Source of the DNA: Wuchereria bancrofti
Lineage: Eukaryota > Nematoda > Chromadorea > Rhabditida > Onchocercidae
Direction: 5' to 3'
Length of the DNA: 64,000 nucleotides
Assembly (NCBI GenBank): GCA_005281725.1
Contig: SSBO01000012.1
Location: 23,114,733-23,178,732, forward strand
Numbering within the stretch: position 1 is the first letter of the stretch; every line of letters starts with the position of its first letter. The notes below the pieces were generated by a model. The model made no database searches, was not told the origin of the DNA, and saw only the letters and a list, made by a program, of their open reading frames with translations. Shown one piece after another: positions 12,144-25,446 of the stretch. A program made the translations under genes and the position numbers.

Positions 12144-13402
12144 GTGAGTAAAAGTTTTAAATGATTTCAAAAAATGATGAAAATTTTCTAATGATTCCTT
12201 GATAATTGCACTTTATGCTATTTTTAATTAATAAATTGGCTATTTAGTGCATCAAATAAAAGTCTCATTAAAATTTATCGATTATTTAATTTATAGTTTA
12301 ACTGAATTCAATCAATTTAAAAATTTAATGAAATGTATTTGCATTGATAAATAAATCTAAATTTATTGTTCAGTTATCGATAAGTTACACCATCATATTG
12401 CATTGATTAGTTAAAATGATCAAAAATTCCAAACATTTTAAGTTAAAAAATTTTTTTTCAAAATTTAATAAAAGAAAAAAACTATTTCCCCTTTAAATAG
12501 ACATACGTAGAGATCGATAATTCCACAAATTTCAAAATTTAACATTCAATTAAAATTTGAAACATCTTTCACAAACAAATTACACTTCGTATTCAAAACA
12601 AGAATAGTTCTATTCAAACATTTGTCATAAAATTTCTCATCCTTTTCTTTTTATGGTTTTATAAAAAGGATCAAAAGCTACTATTACTCCATCTGGTCAT
12701 TAAATAAAATAATATGAGTGAAAGATTTTCTCCAATAAAATAAAATTAATTTTAAAAATTTTCTCCAATAAAATAAAATAAATTTTACATGCAATCATTT
12801 GTGCATAACAATTAAGTAAAGTAGTAAAATTTAAGTGTATTATTTAATAATTTACCAAATAATCTGCTAATTATTGGATTAAAACCAACAATACACCGAA
12901 TGAAAAATAAAAATAGTTTATATTTTCAAAAAAAAAAAAAAAAATGAAGTGATTACCTGAAATCCACAATAATTCGTGTAAAACTTTCTTGCACAATCAG
13001 CAAATTGTTTATTTCATGCAATTTTATCATCATATGCACTGATAAAGTTTCATCATTGAATTAGCACTCATTTTTAATACTTAAAATTTTCTGATAAATA
13101 AATAAATATATATCAGGAATTTATTAATTAGTTAAAACAATCAAAAATTCTGGAACATTTGGATTGAAAACAAATTTCGAATTAGAATTAAATACAAATT
13201 TTAAATTTTTTGATAATAATAGTATGAGTGAAAGATTATCAGCAACAAATTAAAACAATACATATGTATAGGAACACATAGTACTGTTAAAATGAACGAT
13301 TACGAAATGATCAAATTTTAAAAGCAATTTATCTATGTCACAAATATATCAGTGATAAATGAGAATTTAAATTCTAATATTTCCATTTCTTTTTTTCACA
13401 GT

Positions 13403-13585
13403 GATATTAATAACCATTGTTACGACACATTTCTCATTTCTTCATTCATTCAATCTCATTTTATATTTTGTGATAAGGTTGCAGTAGAAAATAATTCCAT
13501 TCACAAATTTCCTACAATCAATATTTCATTTTCAAATGACTCATTGAAATGGTACTGTCCTGAACTAATCAATTCGAACGATTAA
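13403..13585 (+). CDS. Possible terminal exon of an unidentified cysteine-containing protein
   Basis: A pyrimidine-rich acceptor (CTTTTTTTCACAG) precedes an open frame, read with two bases from an earlier exon, encoding about 60 residues with three cysteines (NNHCYDTF, FIFCDKV, WYCPEL) and a TAA stop. Base composition is less extreme than that of its surroundings. Family unknown; it could pair with the leader exon at 12081 only through an unseen middle exon. Confidence 0.3.
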   Translation, partial: DINNHCYDTFLISSFIQSHFIFCDKVAVENNSIHKFPTINISFSNDSLKWYCPELINSND

Positions 13586-14005
13586 TAATATATTTACGAT
13601 ATCCGTTTTTAATCCTTTGCTTTTTTTTTCTGTTTTTATATAAAAACAATTTTTTTTCCTTTTTTTTTTCAAATTTATACTCGAAAGCAAGTAATTATTT
13701 TTTATAGCGTTTTCACATAACTTTATTATTTTATCATTTATCGGTTAACTGAATTTAATTTATCAGAAAATCCATCGCATTTATTATTATAATTGTTGAC
13801 AAATTACTATAATATTGATCAAATAAAAAAAAAGAAAACATAAGAAAAACAGATGTAAGATAAGAGTTAGTTCTAAATAAAATTTGTTAAATTCCATTTG
13901 GAAGTTTTAGTGTAAGATGTTTTAAAAACAGGATAATTAAAATTAAATCCGGAAAAAATATCAGGATTATCATTCATTTCAGCATTTGCTTAAGTTACAC
14001 AAATA

Positions 14006-17000
14006 ATGATAATATCCACAAAACCTGTTGATAGATATTATGCTGTTTATATAATTATATTACTTCATGGATTTGGAATGTTAATGACCTGGAATATGTG
14101 GATTACTATTGCGCCTGCGGTAAGTTAGCATTATTGGCGGTATTGTCATACTTTTCCTATGATTCATTGCTTATTTGCAAAAAAAAAAATTTTTTTTTTC
14201 TTTGTTCCAGAACAATAAAATTTTTTATGATTCTTTCAAATAAAAGTTATCGACTTTTTTTTTTTTTTATTATATATGCACGAAAGGAGAAGCAGAAATA
14301 TAATTGATGAAAAAGTGATGAAATGAAATTTTGAAAAGTGATGAAATGAAATTTTGAAATTAAAATTTTTGCAGTATTATATGGAATATAAATTAATTGG
14401 AATGGATAGAAATGGCATAAAATATGTTTCGTCTTATGCAGCTAATTTCCTTAGCTATTTGATTTTAGCTTCAAATTTACCAAATTTCACACTTAATTTA
14501 ATTAATTTACTTTTTACGTTCAAGTTAGTTTTTTCTTTTCTTCCTTTCGTTTAATATCGAATAATTGTATTTCACTGTTTAAAAATTTTACAAATTTTAC
14601 AATGAATAGAATACTGATTGATTTATTTGAAAAATATTTAAGAAAAAAAAAAGTTAACTGAAACATCTTATCTTGATATCTCTAAGGTAAACAAGTAGTA
14701 TGCAGCAATATTTTCTTGTTTAATTCAAAATTTTCAACAATATATTCGTATTTATTCTCAAATAAAAGAATGAATAAACAAATGGTATGCTTCATATGGT
14801 TTAATGTAACATTATCCAAAAAGATTTGTCTTCAATAATTTTTTTTATATGAAATTATATTAATATTTAGAAGATCCTCTACATAAGTCAAACCTAATTT
14901 GATAGAAAAACAGGAAGCTGAACACTTCAGTTACCTTGATGATAGGAATTATGGAAGGGAGTAACGGAGAAATTACTCCGATTATTGATAAAAAATGATT
15001 AACCGGAAAATTTTACAGAGGAAGTCTTGAAAAGCGAATTATATTATCACTTGCAGTTATGGCATTGATCTGTTTAATCACTCTTATATTCACCGTTATT
15101 GATACTTCCAGAAGTAAATTACAAATTTTCTTTTTATTTGCTCGTATATTTGTATGATTCTATTAGAAAGTTTGTCATCCTAAAAATATTTCAAGAAAGA
15201 TCAGATTGTTTAATTGATCATCCAAACTGCACCTAAAATCATCGATTATATATAGCATTTTTTGCAACAATCATTGATTAATTTAATCAGCAAATATAAA
15301 TAGTTAAATGGATAAAAAGTTTCATTCCGGAATTTCATCTAATAAAGAAAGCTGTGGTTGACTTATAATTACCGATTTTATGAATATTACATTTGATTAT
15401 ATCTAAAAATTCAATTAATTTATTGATGAAGATAGGATACTGATTGAAATTGTAATTTCTCTTATTAGTTTCCTACATTTAATTATTCATTTTTTTTTTT
15501 CACTATGATATTGAACAAATAATTTCTCTACTAAAATAATGTCGCTATTTGTTTATTTGAAAAAATAAAAAATGGGCTGTTAGCTCAGTTTTTTGACAAA
15601 ATAATTGCATTAATTATTTTTTTTCCAGCGGTTACGGTATTTTTCATCATAACGATCACTACGGTAGCAATACAGAATGCTGCATGTGGTCTGTACCAAA
15701 ATTCATTATATGGCTTGGTTGCAGTCTTTCCACCGCGATATACCAATGCAATTCTTCTTGGTAGTAATATTTGCGGTACATTTGTATCCGTTGTTAACAT
15801 CATAACGCTTATTGGTTAGTTTAATATATAAATCCATTTAATTAAAATGATCCGTGTAGCAAATTAAAATTACGATATATTACGATCCATTGCTTCTTAC
15901 TACCACTTTATCAAACAATGAGACTTAGTAAAGCTTGAATAGTAAATAAAATTAAATTAATAGTTTTTTAAACAAATTATATGTCTAATGTCATTAAGCA
16001 GTTTAATGAAAGTAAATTTTAATAAATTTTAATTTTAAATTTATTACTCCATCTTTTAGCAGCAAATACGATCCATTGCTTCTTACTATCACTTTATCAA
16101 ATAATGAGACTTAGTAAAGCTTGAATAGTAAATAAAATTAAATTAATAGTTTTTTAAACAAATTATATGTCTAATGTCATTAAGCAGTTTCAAGATTTAT
16201 CCTTATGAAAATATAACAGTTTAATGAAAGTAAATTTTAATAAATTTTAATTTTAAATTTATTACTCTATCTTTTAGCAGCAAATGATATTAAAACTGCT
16301 GCTTTCTTCTATTTCTTCATATCACTTCTGGCAGTTCTCACATGTTTTGGTTCATTATTTGTGCTTGTAAAATTAGTAAGTGTTTAAAATTAATATTATT
16401 TCATCACGTTTTAATCATTTTCAATTTGAAGTTTTATTTTTTCCTACAATTATTTTAATTTTGCTAATTTTTATCCTTTTTATTCATATTTTTATTTTCA
16501 TATGTTACATTTACTATAATTACTTCAAATCTTATTCACTTGCTGATATATTCAAAAACATATGTCAAAACATTTGCGTGATATTGCAGAATTTTTATCA
16601 GTATTACATGCAAAAAGCGATTGAAAAAGTGGAAAAGAAAAATTTCAACGGAATATTAGTTGAATCCAAACAAAATATTAATATAAATGAAACTGGATTA
16701 AAAACTAATAATTGTGAAGTTAGCAAACATACGAACATTTCAAACAGTGGTGGAATTGATTTATTAACAATAAATTTTTGGATGAAATTATACTTGTATT
16801 ACGACGTTTTCAAAAAGGTTATTTTATTCTATAATTAATTAATTTATGATTTTACTTGTCTAATTACTTGTACTTTAAGTTTTCCTACTATATTATTTGT
16901 CACCGTTTTTTTTTTAGCACGATGATTTAAGATCAATCACAGTGATTGAGAGATCATTGAATTCATTGCAGTTATCATCTTTATATAATAGTTCATCATG

Positions 17001-18832
17001 AGAAAATGTTCAAACTTAAGATGATCAAATTATAAAAATAATACATCGAAATATTTCTCAGTTGATCAAAAAATTTTTATTTTCTTATCAATCATTATCA
17101 GTATATAACTAATTGCTTTTTTTTTTCTATTTATCATAGTCCGTAATTTATTTTTTGTCATTTTACATTCTGATCTTGTCATGTATTTATTTTAATTACT
17201 AGATTAATTTGATCAATTCTCCCGAATTAATTTTGCTAATTCCTTTTTGTTTATCTGCTAGATCAATCTATTCACTGATTTCTCAAAAATGGCCAATAAA
17301 AAAAAAAAAAAAAAAAACTGAAATGGATTTGATCGTTGATCGAATTGTTTCAATAAAGTATTGGAAATAGTTTATTGCTTGTATATATAAATTTATGTTA
17401 AGATAAGGATGCAATGTTTCAATATTTGGTTTATATTCGTTGTAACAATAGCATTATTTCCAACAGTAATGGCTGATATAAAAGTTTATAGTGAAAATGG
17501 TATTTACAACTTTGTAATACCAGGTAAGCATTATCAGTTCTATCATTGATAAGTTTAACTGAAATGAATTTTGAAAGTTATGAGATTAGATTTTTTTTTT
17601 TTTTTTTAGAATTGTGATGTCTGCTTTAACAAATCGATTAAATCATAATGTGATTAAAATGATGTAATTACATTTTTTACCTATCATGTTAACTGATAAC
17701 AATTTTAAACAATGACTTTTTGTTCTAGAAGATTTAATTCACATATCATTTAACTCAACTATATAATTTATTATTAAAGTTTAATATATTCAGTTAGACA
17801 TATCCTCTCATTAACTTATGGATAAATTATTTTTTTGCATATTTTCAGAAAAATTATTCACTCCAGTAACCACATACTTTTTTTTCAATTTCTTTGCTTT
17901 TTTTGGATCATTTTTGGCAAATTTCGTGCAATGGGTATTTCTTTTTTCGAACTTTTTTTCCAAGATAAATTTGAAAATTTCATGAACAAAAAAAAAAAAA
18001 AAATTATGGACGATAAAAAATGAAACTTTAAAATTGTAAATCAACAAAATTTAGCCTCAACCTAAATGGCTTGTGGTACCAGTTATCATACAAGCAGTTT
18101 TCATTCCGCTAATGCTAATCTGTAACTTTCGATCAGCACATCGAACATGGGAAATATTAATTTATAATACATGGATTTACATTGCTTTGGCTATCTCAAT
18201 GTCAACATGTAGTGGATATTTCAGTGCCTTAGCTCTTATGTACGCACCAAAGTAAGTAAAACTTATTTCAATTTCTTCCTCATATCCATCATTTCAGTAA
18301 TTTCGACTTATTTGACATTGTCCACCACTTAAGTATTACTGATAGAAGTTAAGCCTATTGAATATTGCCAGACAAAATTACAGAAATAGCACAAAAATTT
18401 AAATTTAAAATTCAATATTTCTATGGCAAACAATAGCAAATAGTACAACAGAATTGAAATTTGTAACTTTAAGTCCAATTTGTTAATTTTCAACTTCTAA
18501 CTGTTAAATTTTAGACAGGTAGAAGAATCAAAATCTACGGTTGCTGGAATGATTGCTGCTTTCTTCCTTATGTTTGGTTACTTCTTTCATTATTATTCCA
18601 AAAAAAAAAAACAGAATTAAACTATTCAACTTTGATCTAATATAAGCATAACAAAATTTTTCGAATCATTCAATTGGAACACAGCAAATTGGTTAAACTA
18701 TAATTTTCAATTCAAATGAAATTACTGTAATTTTAATATTACTTTTCAGGAGTGATATGTGGTACATTGCTTACTTTCGTCATATTATGGTTTATTGATA
18801 GCGTTGGGCCACTTCAACCTACGAAATTATGA
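14006..18832 (+). CDS. Equilibrative nucleoside transporter (ENT, SLC29 family)
   Basis: Eleven exons join in phase to 472 residues: 14006-14119, 14375-14523, 15019-15113, 15629-15814, 16278-16375, 16590-16817, 17403-17523, 17849-17934, 18055-18251, 18515-18576, 18750-18832. The family moves nucleosides across membranes by facilitated diffusion. Recognisable ENT landmarks in order are PVDRYYAVYIIILLHGFG with WNMWIT (TM1), YYMEYKL, YLILASNLPNFTLNLINLLF, NAACGLYQNSLYGLVAVFPP, a charged central loop, QCFNIWFIFVVTIALFP, EKLFTPVTTYFFFNFFAFFG, and NFRSAHRTWEI followed by STCSGYFSALALMYAPK. Length is normal for the family. Exon 5 has a tandem TAGCAG acceptor, so one Ala may be included or skipped. 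Exon 7 uses a weak ATGTTAAG acceptor but restores the conserved frame. ENT identity is firm; substrate range cannot be told. Confidence 0.93.
15881..16286 (+). repeat. Tandem duplication in ENT intron 4 that copies the exon 5 acceptor
   Basis: Copy 1 (about 15881-16068) and copy 2 (about 16069-16286) both begin TACGATCCATTGCTTCTTAC and end CTTTTAGCAGCAAAT. Copy 2 carries an extra block of about 30 bp (CAAGATTTATCCTTATGAAA). The first CTTTTAGCAG is followed by intron sequence; the second is the true boundary of exon 5. Confidence 0.92.
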
Positions 18833-20064
18833 AAGAAAAAGAGTAAAAATAGTGGTTGAAATGATAGTATTCATATAAGTAAAATGCTCCTACCGTATCC
18901 CATCTCCTCTTACCGTACTTTTTCATGCCGTTCTATCGTATCGCTCATATTGTATTCTATCATTTGACGATAAATTTTTTTTTTTATATGAGGAAAAAGA
19001 ATCATTGTTTCTTTATTTTTATTTATTGATAATAATTTTGGTTCATTTTAATATTTTACGCTACAACTGCTTTATAAAATATTCATACAATTAGCAACAA
19101 ATATTTTTCTTAATTGTAGAAAAAAAAATTGCAGAAGTAGATTAAAAAGTGATAATTAAATCTATCTAATGTTACTTTCCATCTATGTGTAACTTTTTTC
19201 TGAACAATTTTATTGATTCCGAATGGATTATAAAGTGCTCAATTAAGTTTTATTTAATAAAAGATGAAATGTTATCACTTAACTTTACATTACTACCACC
19301 ACAACAACAACAACAACAACAACAAGAAAACATATCAATCCTTAACATTTCTTCCGGAATTACTTAATCATCGGAAAGTCTAAATGATCAATTCTTTGAC
19401 AATTTCTCGAGAATCTAAATTGTTTAATTCATCATTCAACCATCCTTTAGACATTTAGGGATTTCAGAATATGTCGCATGCAACATGGAGTTTATTTCCC
19501 ATTTGGTCGGTGGAGGGAAATTTGTTGATGATAGTTTGGCACAGGGATTTCTAATTTGATATAGTTTGACTGAAAATGGGAAGGATGAGATATATGAGCT
19601 TTAACATCTTTGATTTATAATAAAAAGGGAAGAAATTGAGAGATTTGAGATTTTATCAGAGATTTGAGATTAAAATGTTTTAAAATAAACTAAAGATAGG
19701 AAAAGATGTTTAGATTTTGATGAAATGCAACAGTTATGAGAAAAGTTAGATAGGAATTAGCGAAATAATTTTGACAGAGAGGTGACAAAGTTGATGATAA
19801 ATGTGTCATCGTAAGATAGCAATAATTTTTTCAACAATATTTATCCTTCAGCAAAGTTTCACTTAATCATTAGGAGAACATGAAATTCTTCCAGAAGGTT
19901 GATATTATTATCAAAAAGCAAATAATTACTTACAGAAGATTTTTTTCTTTTTTTTTGAGGTTTTAAATATTTTGCGCATTGATAATCTAATTGGGTATTG
20001 AATTTATAATGTTCTTTTTCAGGAATTTTAATTGATTTGAAAATTACTCGTTGATGTAGAAGTA
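18833..20064. other. ENT 3' flank and Spindly 5' flank
   Basis: No gene was recognised. A (CAA)n tract lies at 19304-19327. From about 19450 to 19850 composition is less AT-skewed, with purine-rich GAGATTTGAGATT repeats; this may be the promoter and 5' UTR of the Spindly gene. A good acceptor (TTTTTCAG, ending 20022) about 40 bases before the ATG fits a spliced-leader or 5' UTR acceptor. Confidence 0.5.
20015..20022 (+). promoter_or_regulatory. Probable spliced-leader or 5' UTR acceptor for the Spindly gene
   Basis: CTTTTTCAG lies 43 bases upstream of the chosen ATG with no in-frame donor between. In nematodes this position usually receives a trans-spliced leader. Inferred from spacing only. 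Confidence 0.45.
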
Positions 20065-23000
20065 ATGGAAGCTGAAATTGAAGAGTTAAAGTAAGGTTAC
20101 TTTACAAATTTTCGTAAGATCAACCATCTAGATCTTTATAGTTTCATTCTTAAGAACATTTTATTGACTTTTATGAGATGTAGGCAAGAAAACCATGTGA
20201 ATTATCGTATAAGCTCAAGTAAATATTCTGTGGATTTTATAAATTTCAATTAAAAGCACATTTCTTTTTTTTCAATGGCTGAAAATTTTATTCTCATTTT
20301 CAGTAATTTTTTTTTTCGCATACAAAATGTAATAACACACAATCTCTTGCATATCTTTATGTTTTGTTTTAATCATTTGTTGTTATAGGTTGAAATTAAA
20401 GGAATCAGAATCAAAACAAGTGGCCATTGCTCAACTGGCAAAAGAGATATTGGAGAAGGATAAAGATAAAGATCAACGCCTTTCTACGCTTGGTGAAGAA
20501 AATCTTCAGCAGTCAAGGGTATGAATTTATGTTTGCTTCGACGATACATTTATATTTCATTAACTTTATTGTTTCTTGATGGTCATGCAGCCTTTAAAAT
20601 AATCATCATTATAAGTAGCATGTGTTAAGGAAATTCGAATACTTCATTGAATTATTTTGAAGTAATAAAATATCAACTATTAAATTATAATTTCAGGATA
20701 TTGCTCGGTTACAAGCATTACTGAAAACTCGTGATGAATATTTGGCTGATGCTGAGAGTGAAGTAATAAAACTTCGTAATGAAATTACCGAAATAAATAG
20801 TACTAAAAGCGCTTATTTGGTCGAACTTGAACAAAAAATATCTTCTCTTCGTACAGAGGTTTGTTATATTAGTTTGCTACATAGTGAAGTACCACATAAT
20901 GAAGTACCACTTACTTTCTCATTCTGTTTTTCTTTTTCCTATCTCATTCATTACTAGCTCTCACATACTGCGGTCGTTTCGAGGCTACCATATTCATTGT
21001 ATTACACTGTATTTATCAACTTGTTTAAAGTTTGGTAAAGTTAACATCGTCATTGATTCTTTTGCTTTCTTATTTTTATCAGTTTTTTTTTTTTCGAATT
21101 ATTACTCCTCAGCTATCTGCCATATATGATGAGTTTTTCATGTCACTTTTATTTTTAGTTGATGTAGCGCTTTTAGTTTCATGGTTTCTTTTTTAGTGGC
21201 TGTTTTAATTACTAAGAATTTTCTTTTTCTAGGATAACAGATGTGATCATTATCTTTGCATTCTTGATTTCGAGTTGAAAAGTGAGATATGAGATATTAA
21301 AAGTGAAATAAAAACTCCGACTAATATATTTTGAAAGCAGTTACTTATAGATAAATGAAAAAAATGACATGCTGTTTGAACAAGAACAAGAAATACAAGG
21401 ACTAAAAAAAACATTGGCATCGAAAGAGCGGGAATTGGAAAAAGCATCACAAAAACCTGATGTTGCAATCATTCAAACAACCGACAATTTTTCTGATTCT
21501 GAACGAGCGAAGTTGAATCAAAAAATGGTTAGCCTTCTACTTGAACCAATACTTTTTTAGAATGCCCAAAACTATGCTATAAGAAAAAATGATTATTTCA
21601 AAATCTCTTATATTTCTAAATCTTACATTACTTTGACTTTTTAAGGCAGAGTTGGAATTGGAGAAGAATTTAATATTGGAGGAGATTTCAGAACTACAAG
21701 ATAAAGTAGTTATAGCTAATCGAAATTTGGACAATGAAAGAAGCCATGTTGAGGAGCTGTCAACGATATGTAATGGTTACAAGCATGACGTCGAGGTTTG
21801 TCCTTCATTCTTTGATTTAAAAGATTTCTTCTTGTAATTTAATCCTATTTAAATAATAAACAGTTTTTTCATCTTTTGCCGCGTTTTATTTCGAAGATAA
21901 TTTGAAGGAATTAAAAAATCGATGTAATGAATTAACTTCCGAGTTGAATGAGTATCGCAGTAAAACAAAGATCGCAAAAAGAGGAAACTCGATGTTTTTT
22001 GAGGTAAGTTAAGTATTTATCTTTATAAAGAAAGAAGTTTCTATGTCAGTTTTATTTCAAACTTTAAAAAATATTTTCGTGATTTTGTTTTTACAATATT
22101 TCTCAGTTTTCATATAAGTTGCTGTTATTATAGTTATTTTAGGTTTCGTTTTTAGTTTGTTGATGAAAGAGTTAAACTGGAAAAAGATCTTCTGAAGCTC
22201 AAATGCCAGAATGATTTTTTTGCTAGTCAGAAAGAAGCATATGAATTGGAATTAAACGAGCTTAGACACGAATTGATGCTTGCATTAACTTTGCGCGCTA
22301 ACGAAGGGATTGCTGGTAAATGATTGTTTAATAATGTATTAGCTGTTTAATCAAATATTGTTTTAAGGTAGAAGAGATGTCAGAGTTTTTATTTGATGCT
22401 CCTAAGAAAAGTAGGTTATTTTTTTTTGCATGTTAGTTTTTGTGATTTTTATAGATGTTGTATAAATGTGAATTGTTGTGCACATCATAGTACCGCAAGT
22501 GCAATCAAATATTTGTCATATTTGTTGTTTTCTGGTGCAAATGAATGATAGTGCATTTTCATTTGCTGATATTAATCTATCCATGCTGTGGAATTTTTTT
22601 ATTTACTTTTATTATTCTTATGATTTAATTAAGATAGTGATACGACTATGTTACAACTGGAGATTTCTCGCTTACGTACTGAACTGACGACGCTTAATGC
22701 GAAATTACTAGAGAAATGCAAGGAGAGCACACAAGTTGAGACAGAGAATGTTTCAAATACTTCAAAAATGATTGATATGAGAGAATATGCTTTTAACAGT
22801 TTGAAGTTAGTTTTCTTTTATTATATCTCTTCATTTATAACTAAAATTTGGAAAATCCAAGAAGAAGAATGCACAAGAAAATTGTCTGATTCTTCCATTA
22901 ACAGATTATGCCAAGTCAGCATGAGTGCAAAATCTGGGCTGTGTTTAATAATTTGCATTGATAATCCTAAGTTAAGGGGAATGTTGAAATTGTAACTGTT

Positions 23001-25322
23001 AGTGTGAATGCTAACATGAATGGTAATTTTTGGAGTTCATATTCTTCAAATCTTATCATGATGATCAATAAATTCATATCTTTAATAATTCCTTCTATTA
23101 ACTTTATTGCAGAGAAGAGGTGAAAATGTTGACTTTAAAATTAGACAGAGCGGAGAAAGAGCGCATGGAATACTTTGATAAAGTTCGAGAATCAGAGAAC
23201 CGATATTCGCGAGAGTGTAAGCGTTCCCAAAGGCTTTTAAACGAAGTGGACTGCTTGAAAAGACGATTTATAGTGGAGCAGAAAAAGAGTTTTAATAATA
23301 CTCTTTCTAAAGCGTTTAAGCCTTCAGAAGGTTCATATCTATTTTTTAAAAAATGAGCCTGATTTAGATGTACTTGATTTACTACTCATTCCGAACTGCT
23401 GATAATTAGTGAGAAACTCTTTTTTTTTAAAAAATTTAAATTATCGGATCAGTCAAAAATCTAGGAGTTTTAAAATATCAGTCGCTTGTTTTATCTTAAA
23501 GTCAATATTGTTCTTTAATTTGGCTCCTTCATCATGGTTTATTCGGTGAATTTCATTCTACTTTACATAATTTTTTGCTTCATTTAACAAAACATTATTG
23601 ATAATCGTTCTAGAAATTCTGTCGAAAAAGATTATTGAATTCAATGAAAAAATTACTAGTATTAATCAAATTGGTATGGATGATCCAACTATCAGCAAAA
23701 TTCAGAGCTCATTTATGCTATCGACTTGCTCTCTCAGACGTCCATCGGGGGACGAAGAAATTACTACTGCTACAACTAGTATTTTTTTTCTTTTGCTTTA
23801 AATCTTATATATTTCTGGAAAATACAAACTGCATATGTTTATTGATTACTATTTTAAATCATTAGATATAAACTTTAGTCGTTCTATGATTGCTTGTTTA
23901 GACTCCATGATAACTCAGTTAGATTTAAGTGCTGTATGTACGGTGTTTACATTTTGAGCGAATAATTAGAATCATTTTTTATTCTTAGTAATCTCTTCTT
24001 TGCTTTTTTTTTTTCTTTTGTCGTTCACTTGGATAGAAATTTTATGAACTAGGATTATAAACAGCGTGAAAAAGAAAAAGGTTTTTACTCTGTCTTTAAT
24101 GTTAATTTGAAATAGCTATTCGTATGGTTGAGCTAAAATGTTTGCATCTCCGTTAGTTTATGTTTGTTAGATTCAAGTAGCACATTTGTTAGGCTAACTT
24201 TATAAAGATATTATACTGTTTCTACACTTACGTTGTAGATACGTTGTCTCATTGTCGCATTTTTTTTTTTTTTTCTTTTTCAATTACTTTAAAGGAACAG
24301 AAACAATTCCTATCGAATCAGCACCCGATATTGATCAAAATGAAGCACCAGATTTATTGTCAGAATTAAATACAGAATCAAATACGAATGATAAAGAAAT
24401 GCCTGTTGAGAAGCGATTGAAATTTCAGGTTTGTCACTTACTATCATTTATATGTATGGATTAAAAAATTTCACATTATTTTTTAGAATGGCTGATTGGT
24501 AATTCTCCTAAAAGAAGAAAATTTTACTAATGAATTATAGTTTATATTCTTTTGCCTAATAAAGTCGATGCTTCTGTATTAGACATGATTTTTCGTGGTA
24601 TTTTATGACCATTTCTATCGGCTTGACTTTACTGCTAACATGTAGAACATATTCCTTGCTTTTTTGAAAAATATGTTCATTATAATAAGAAGTCGAAATG
24701 AACATTTAAGGCCAAAATAAAAGTATTTTGTTTAGTCTTACATAATAGCGGTTTGTTTACTCTTTTACGATAATTTTATTTTCTCATTTGTAGTTGTCAA
24801 ACAAAGAATCCAGTGAGTTGGTGGCGGATCGAGCTAATGATATGTGTCCAAAAAAACCAAAACCAAAAAGAAAAATCATGAGAAGGGTTTGTTTGAATTT
24901 GCATGGATAAATGTTAATTATTATTAAAGGACAACTTGCAGAGAAATAAGCCTGGTAATACGAACTGCTTCAGAAAGAATTTTTATATTTATGAAAGTTA
25001 CACTGAAAAGAAATCGTTACTTTACTGAACGCAAGTAATTCCTTTTTTAGTAGTTAGATATGGAACTTGAATAATAAGATTCAAGACTTATGTTTGACTG
25101 TTGAAGTAATTCATTTTATCATTTTACCTCTTAAAATAATAATGAGGATGTAAACGATGACTCATAGAGAAATAAAAGTTAATAATTTCTTCATTAAACT
25201 CTTTATCACTGCAAAATATTATATCATTAATATATTGTGTTGATGTGTATGCTAGTTTAATACATATTATAACTGTTGATAAAACTGATAATTTTCAGGT
25301 ATGCGAAGCTGGTAGCTTGTGA
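20065..25322 (+). CDS. spdl-1: Spindly, kinetochore dynein-dynactin adaptor
   Basis: Thirteen exons join in phase to 568 residues: 20065-20090, 20389-20518, 20697-20858, 21351-21527, 21646-21795, 21908-22003, 22156-22315, 22634-22805, 23113-23330, 23614-23778, 24295-24428, 24794-24886, 25299-25322. Nearly the whole protein is heptad-like coiled coil. The diagnostic feature is the Spindly box, GNSMFFEFVDER at 241-252, which matches the family pattern GNSLFxEVxDRR that binds the dynactin pointed end. Near the N terminus, IAQLAKEILEKD (22-33) resembles a degenerate CC1 box (AAxxGxxLLE) for dynein light intermediate chain. The C terminus is less helical and ends with a basic KKPKPKRKIMRR cluster. 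Exon 6 needs the weak acceptor TTTGAAG; exon 8 uses AATTAAG. In other animals the protein is recruited by RZZ and loads dynein on kinetochores. The gene symbol follows C. elegans usage. Confidence 0.82.
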
Positions 25323-25440
25323 AAAGAATTATCTGCTATGATTCATTCTGTAAAGCAAGATTCTAAAATATCATTGTGTTGCATTTTATAACTCTTCCAT
25401 ATCGGTGCTCTTTCTTGATACTAATTTTGTAAATGAAAGC

Positions 25441-25446
25441 AATAAA
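25441..25446 (+). terminator. Poly(A) signal AATAAA for the Spindly gene
   Basis: Canonical AATAAA on the sense strand, 119 bases after the stop codon. Confidence 0.6.

Larger units (their letters stand above)
10095..14005. other. Intergenic region between lipase and ENT genes
   Basis: Mostly AT-rich DNA with no complete gene seen. It contains the lipase 3' UTR, a duplicated block (10687-10905), a possible signal-peptide exon (12081-12143) and a possible terminal exon (13403-13585). The two candidates could belong to one small secreted-protein gene, but they do not join in phase, so at least one further exon would be needed. The lipase tail region also yields long open frames on other strands; these are repeat by-products. 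Confidence 0.5.

Noticed and set aside
19304..19327. Poly-Gln coding tract (CAA)n in a 60-codon frame
   Set aside because: Simple repeat in the ENT 3' flank without exon signals or homology.
20827..21129. Frame over Spindly intron 3 and exon 3
   Set aside because: Out of frame with the coiled coil and made of intron sequence.
21237..21293. Extra Spindly exon (DNRCDHYLCILDFELK) after a CTTTTTCTAG acceptor
   Set aside because: Its only donor leaves a phase that meets a stop in the next exon. Skipping it gives a clean frame.
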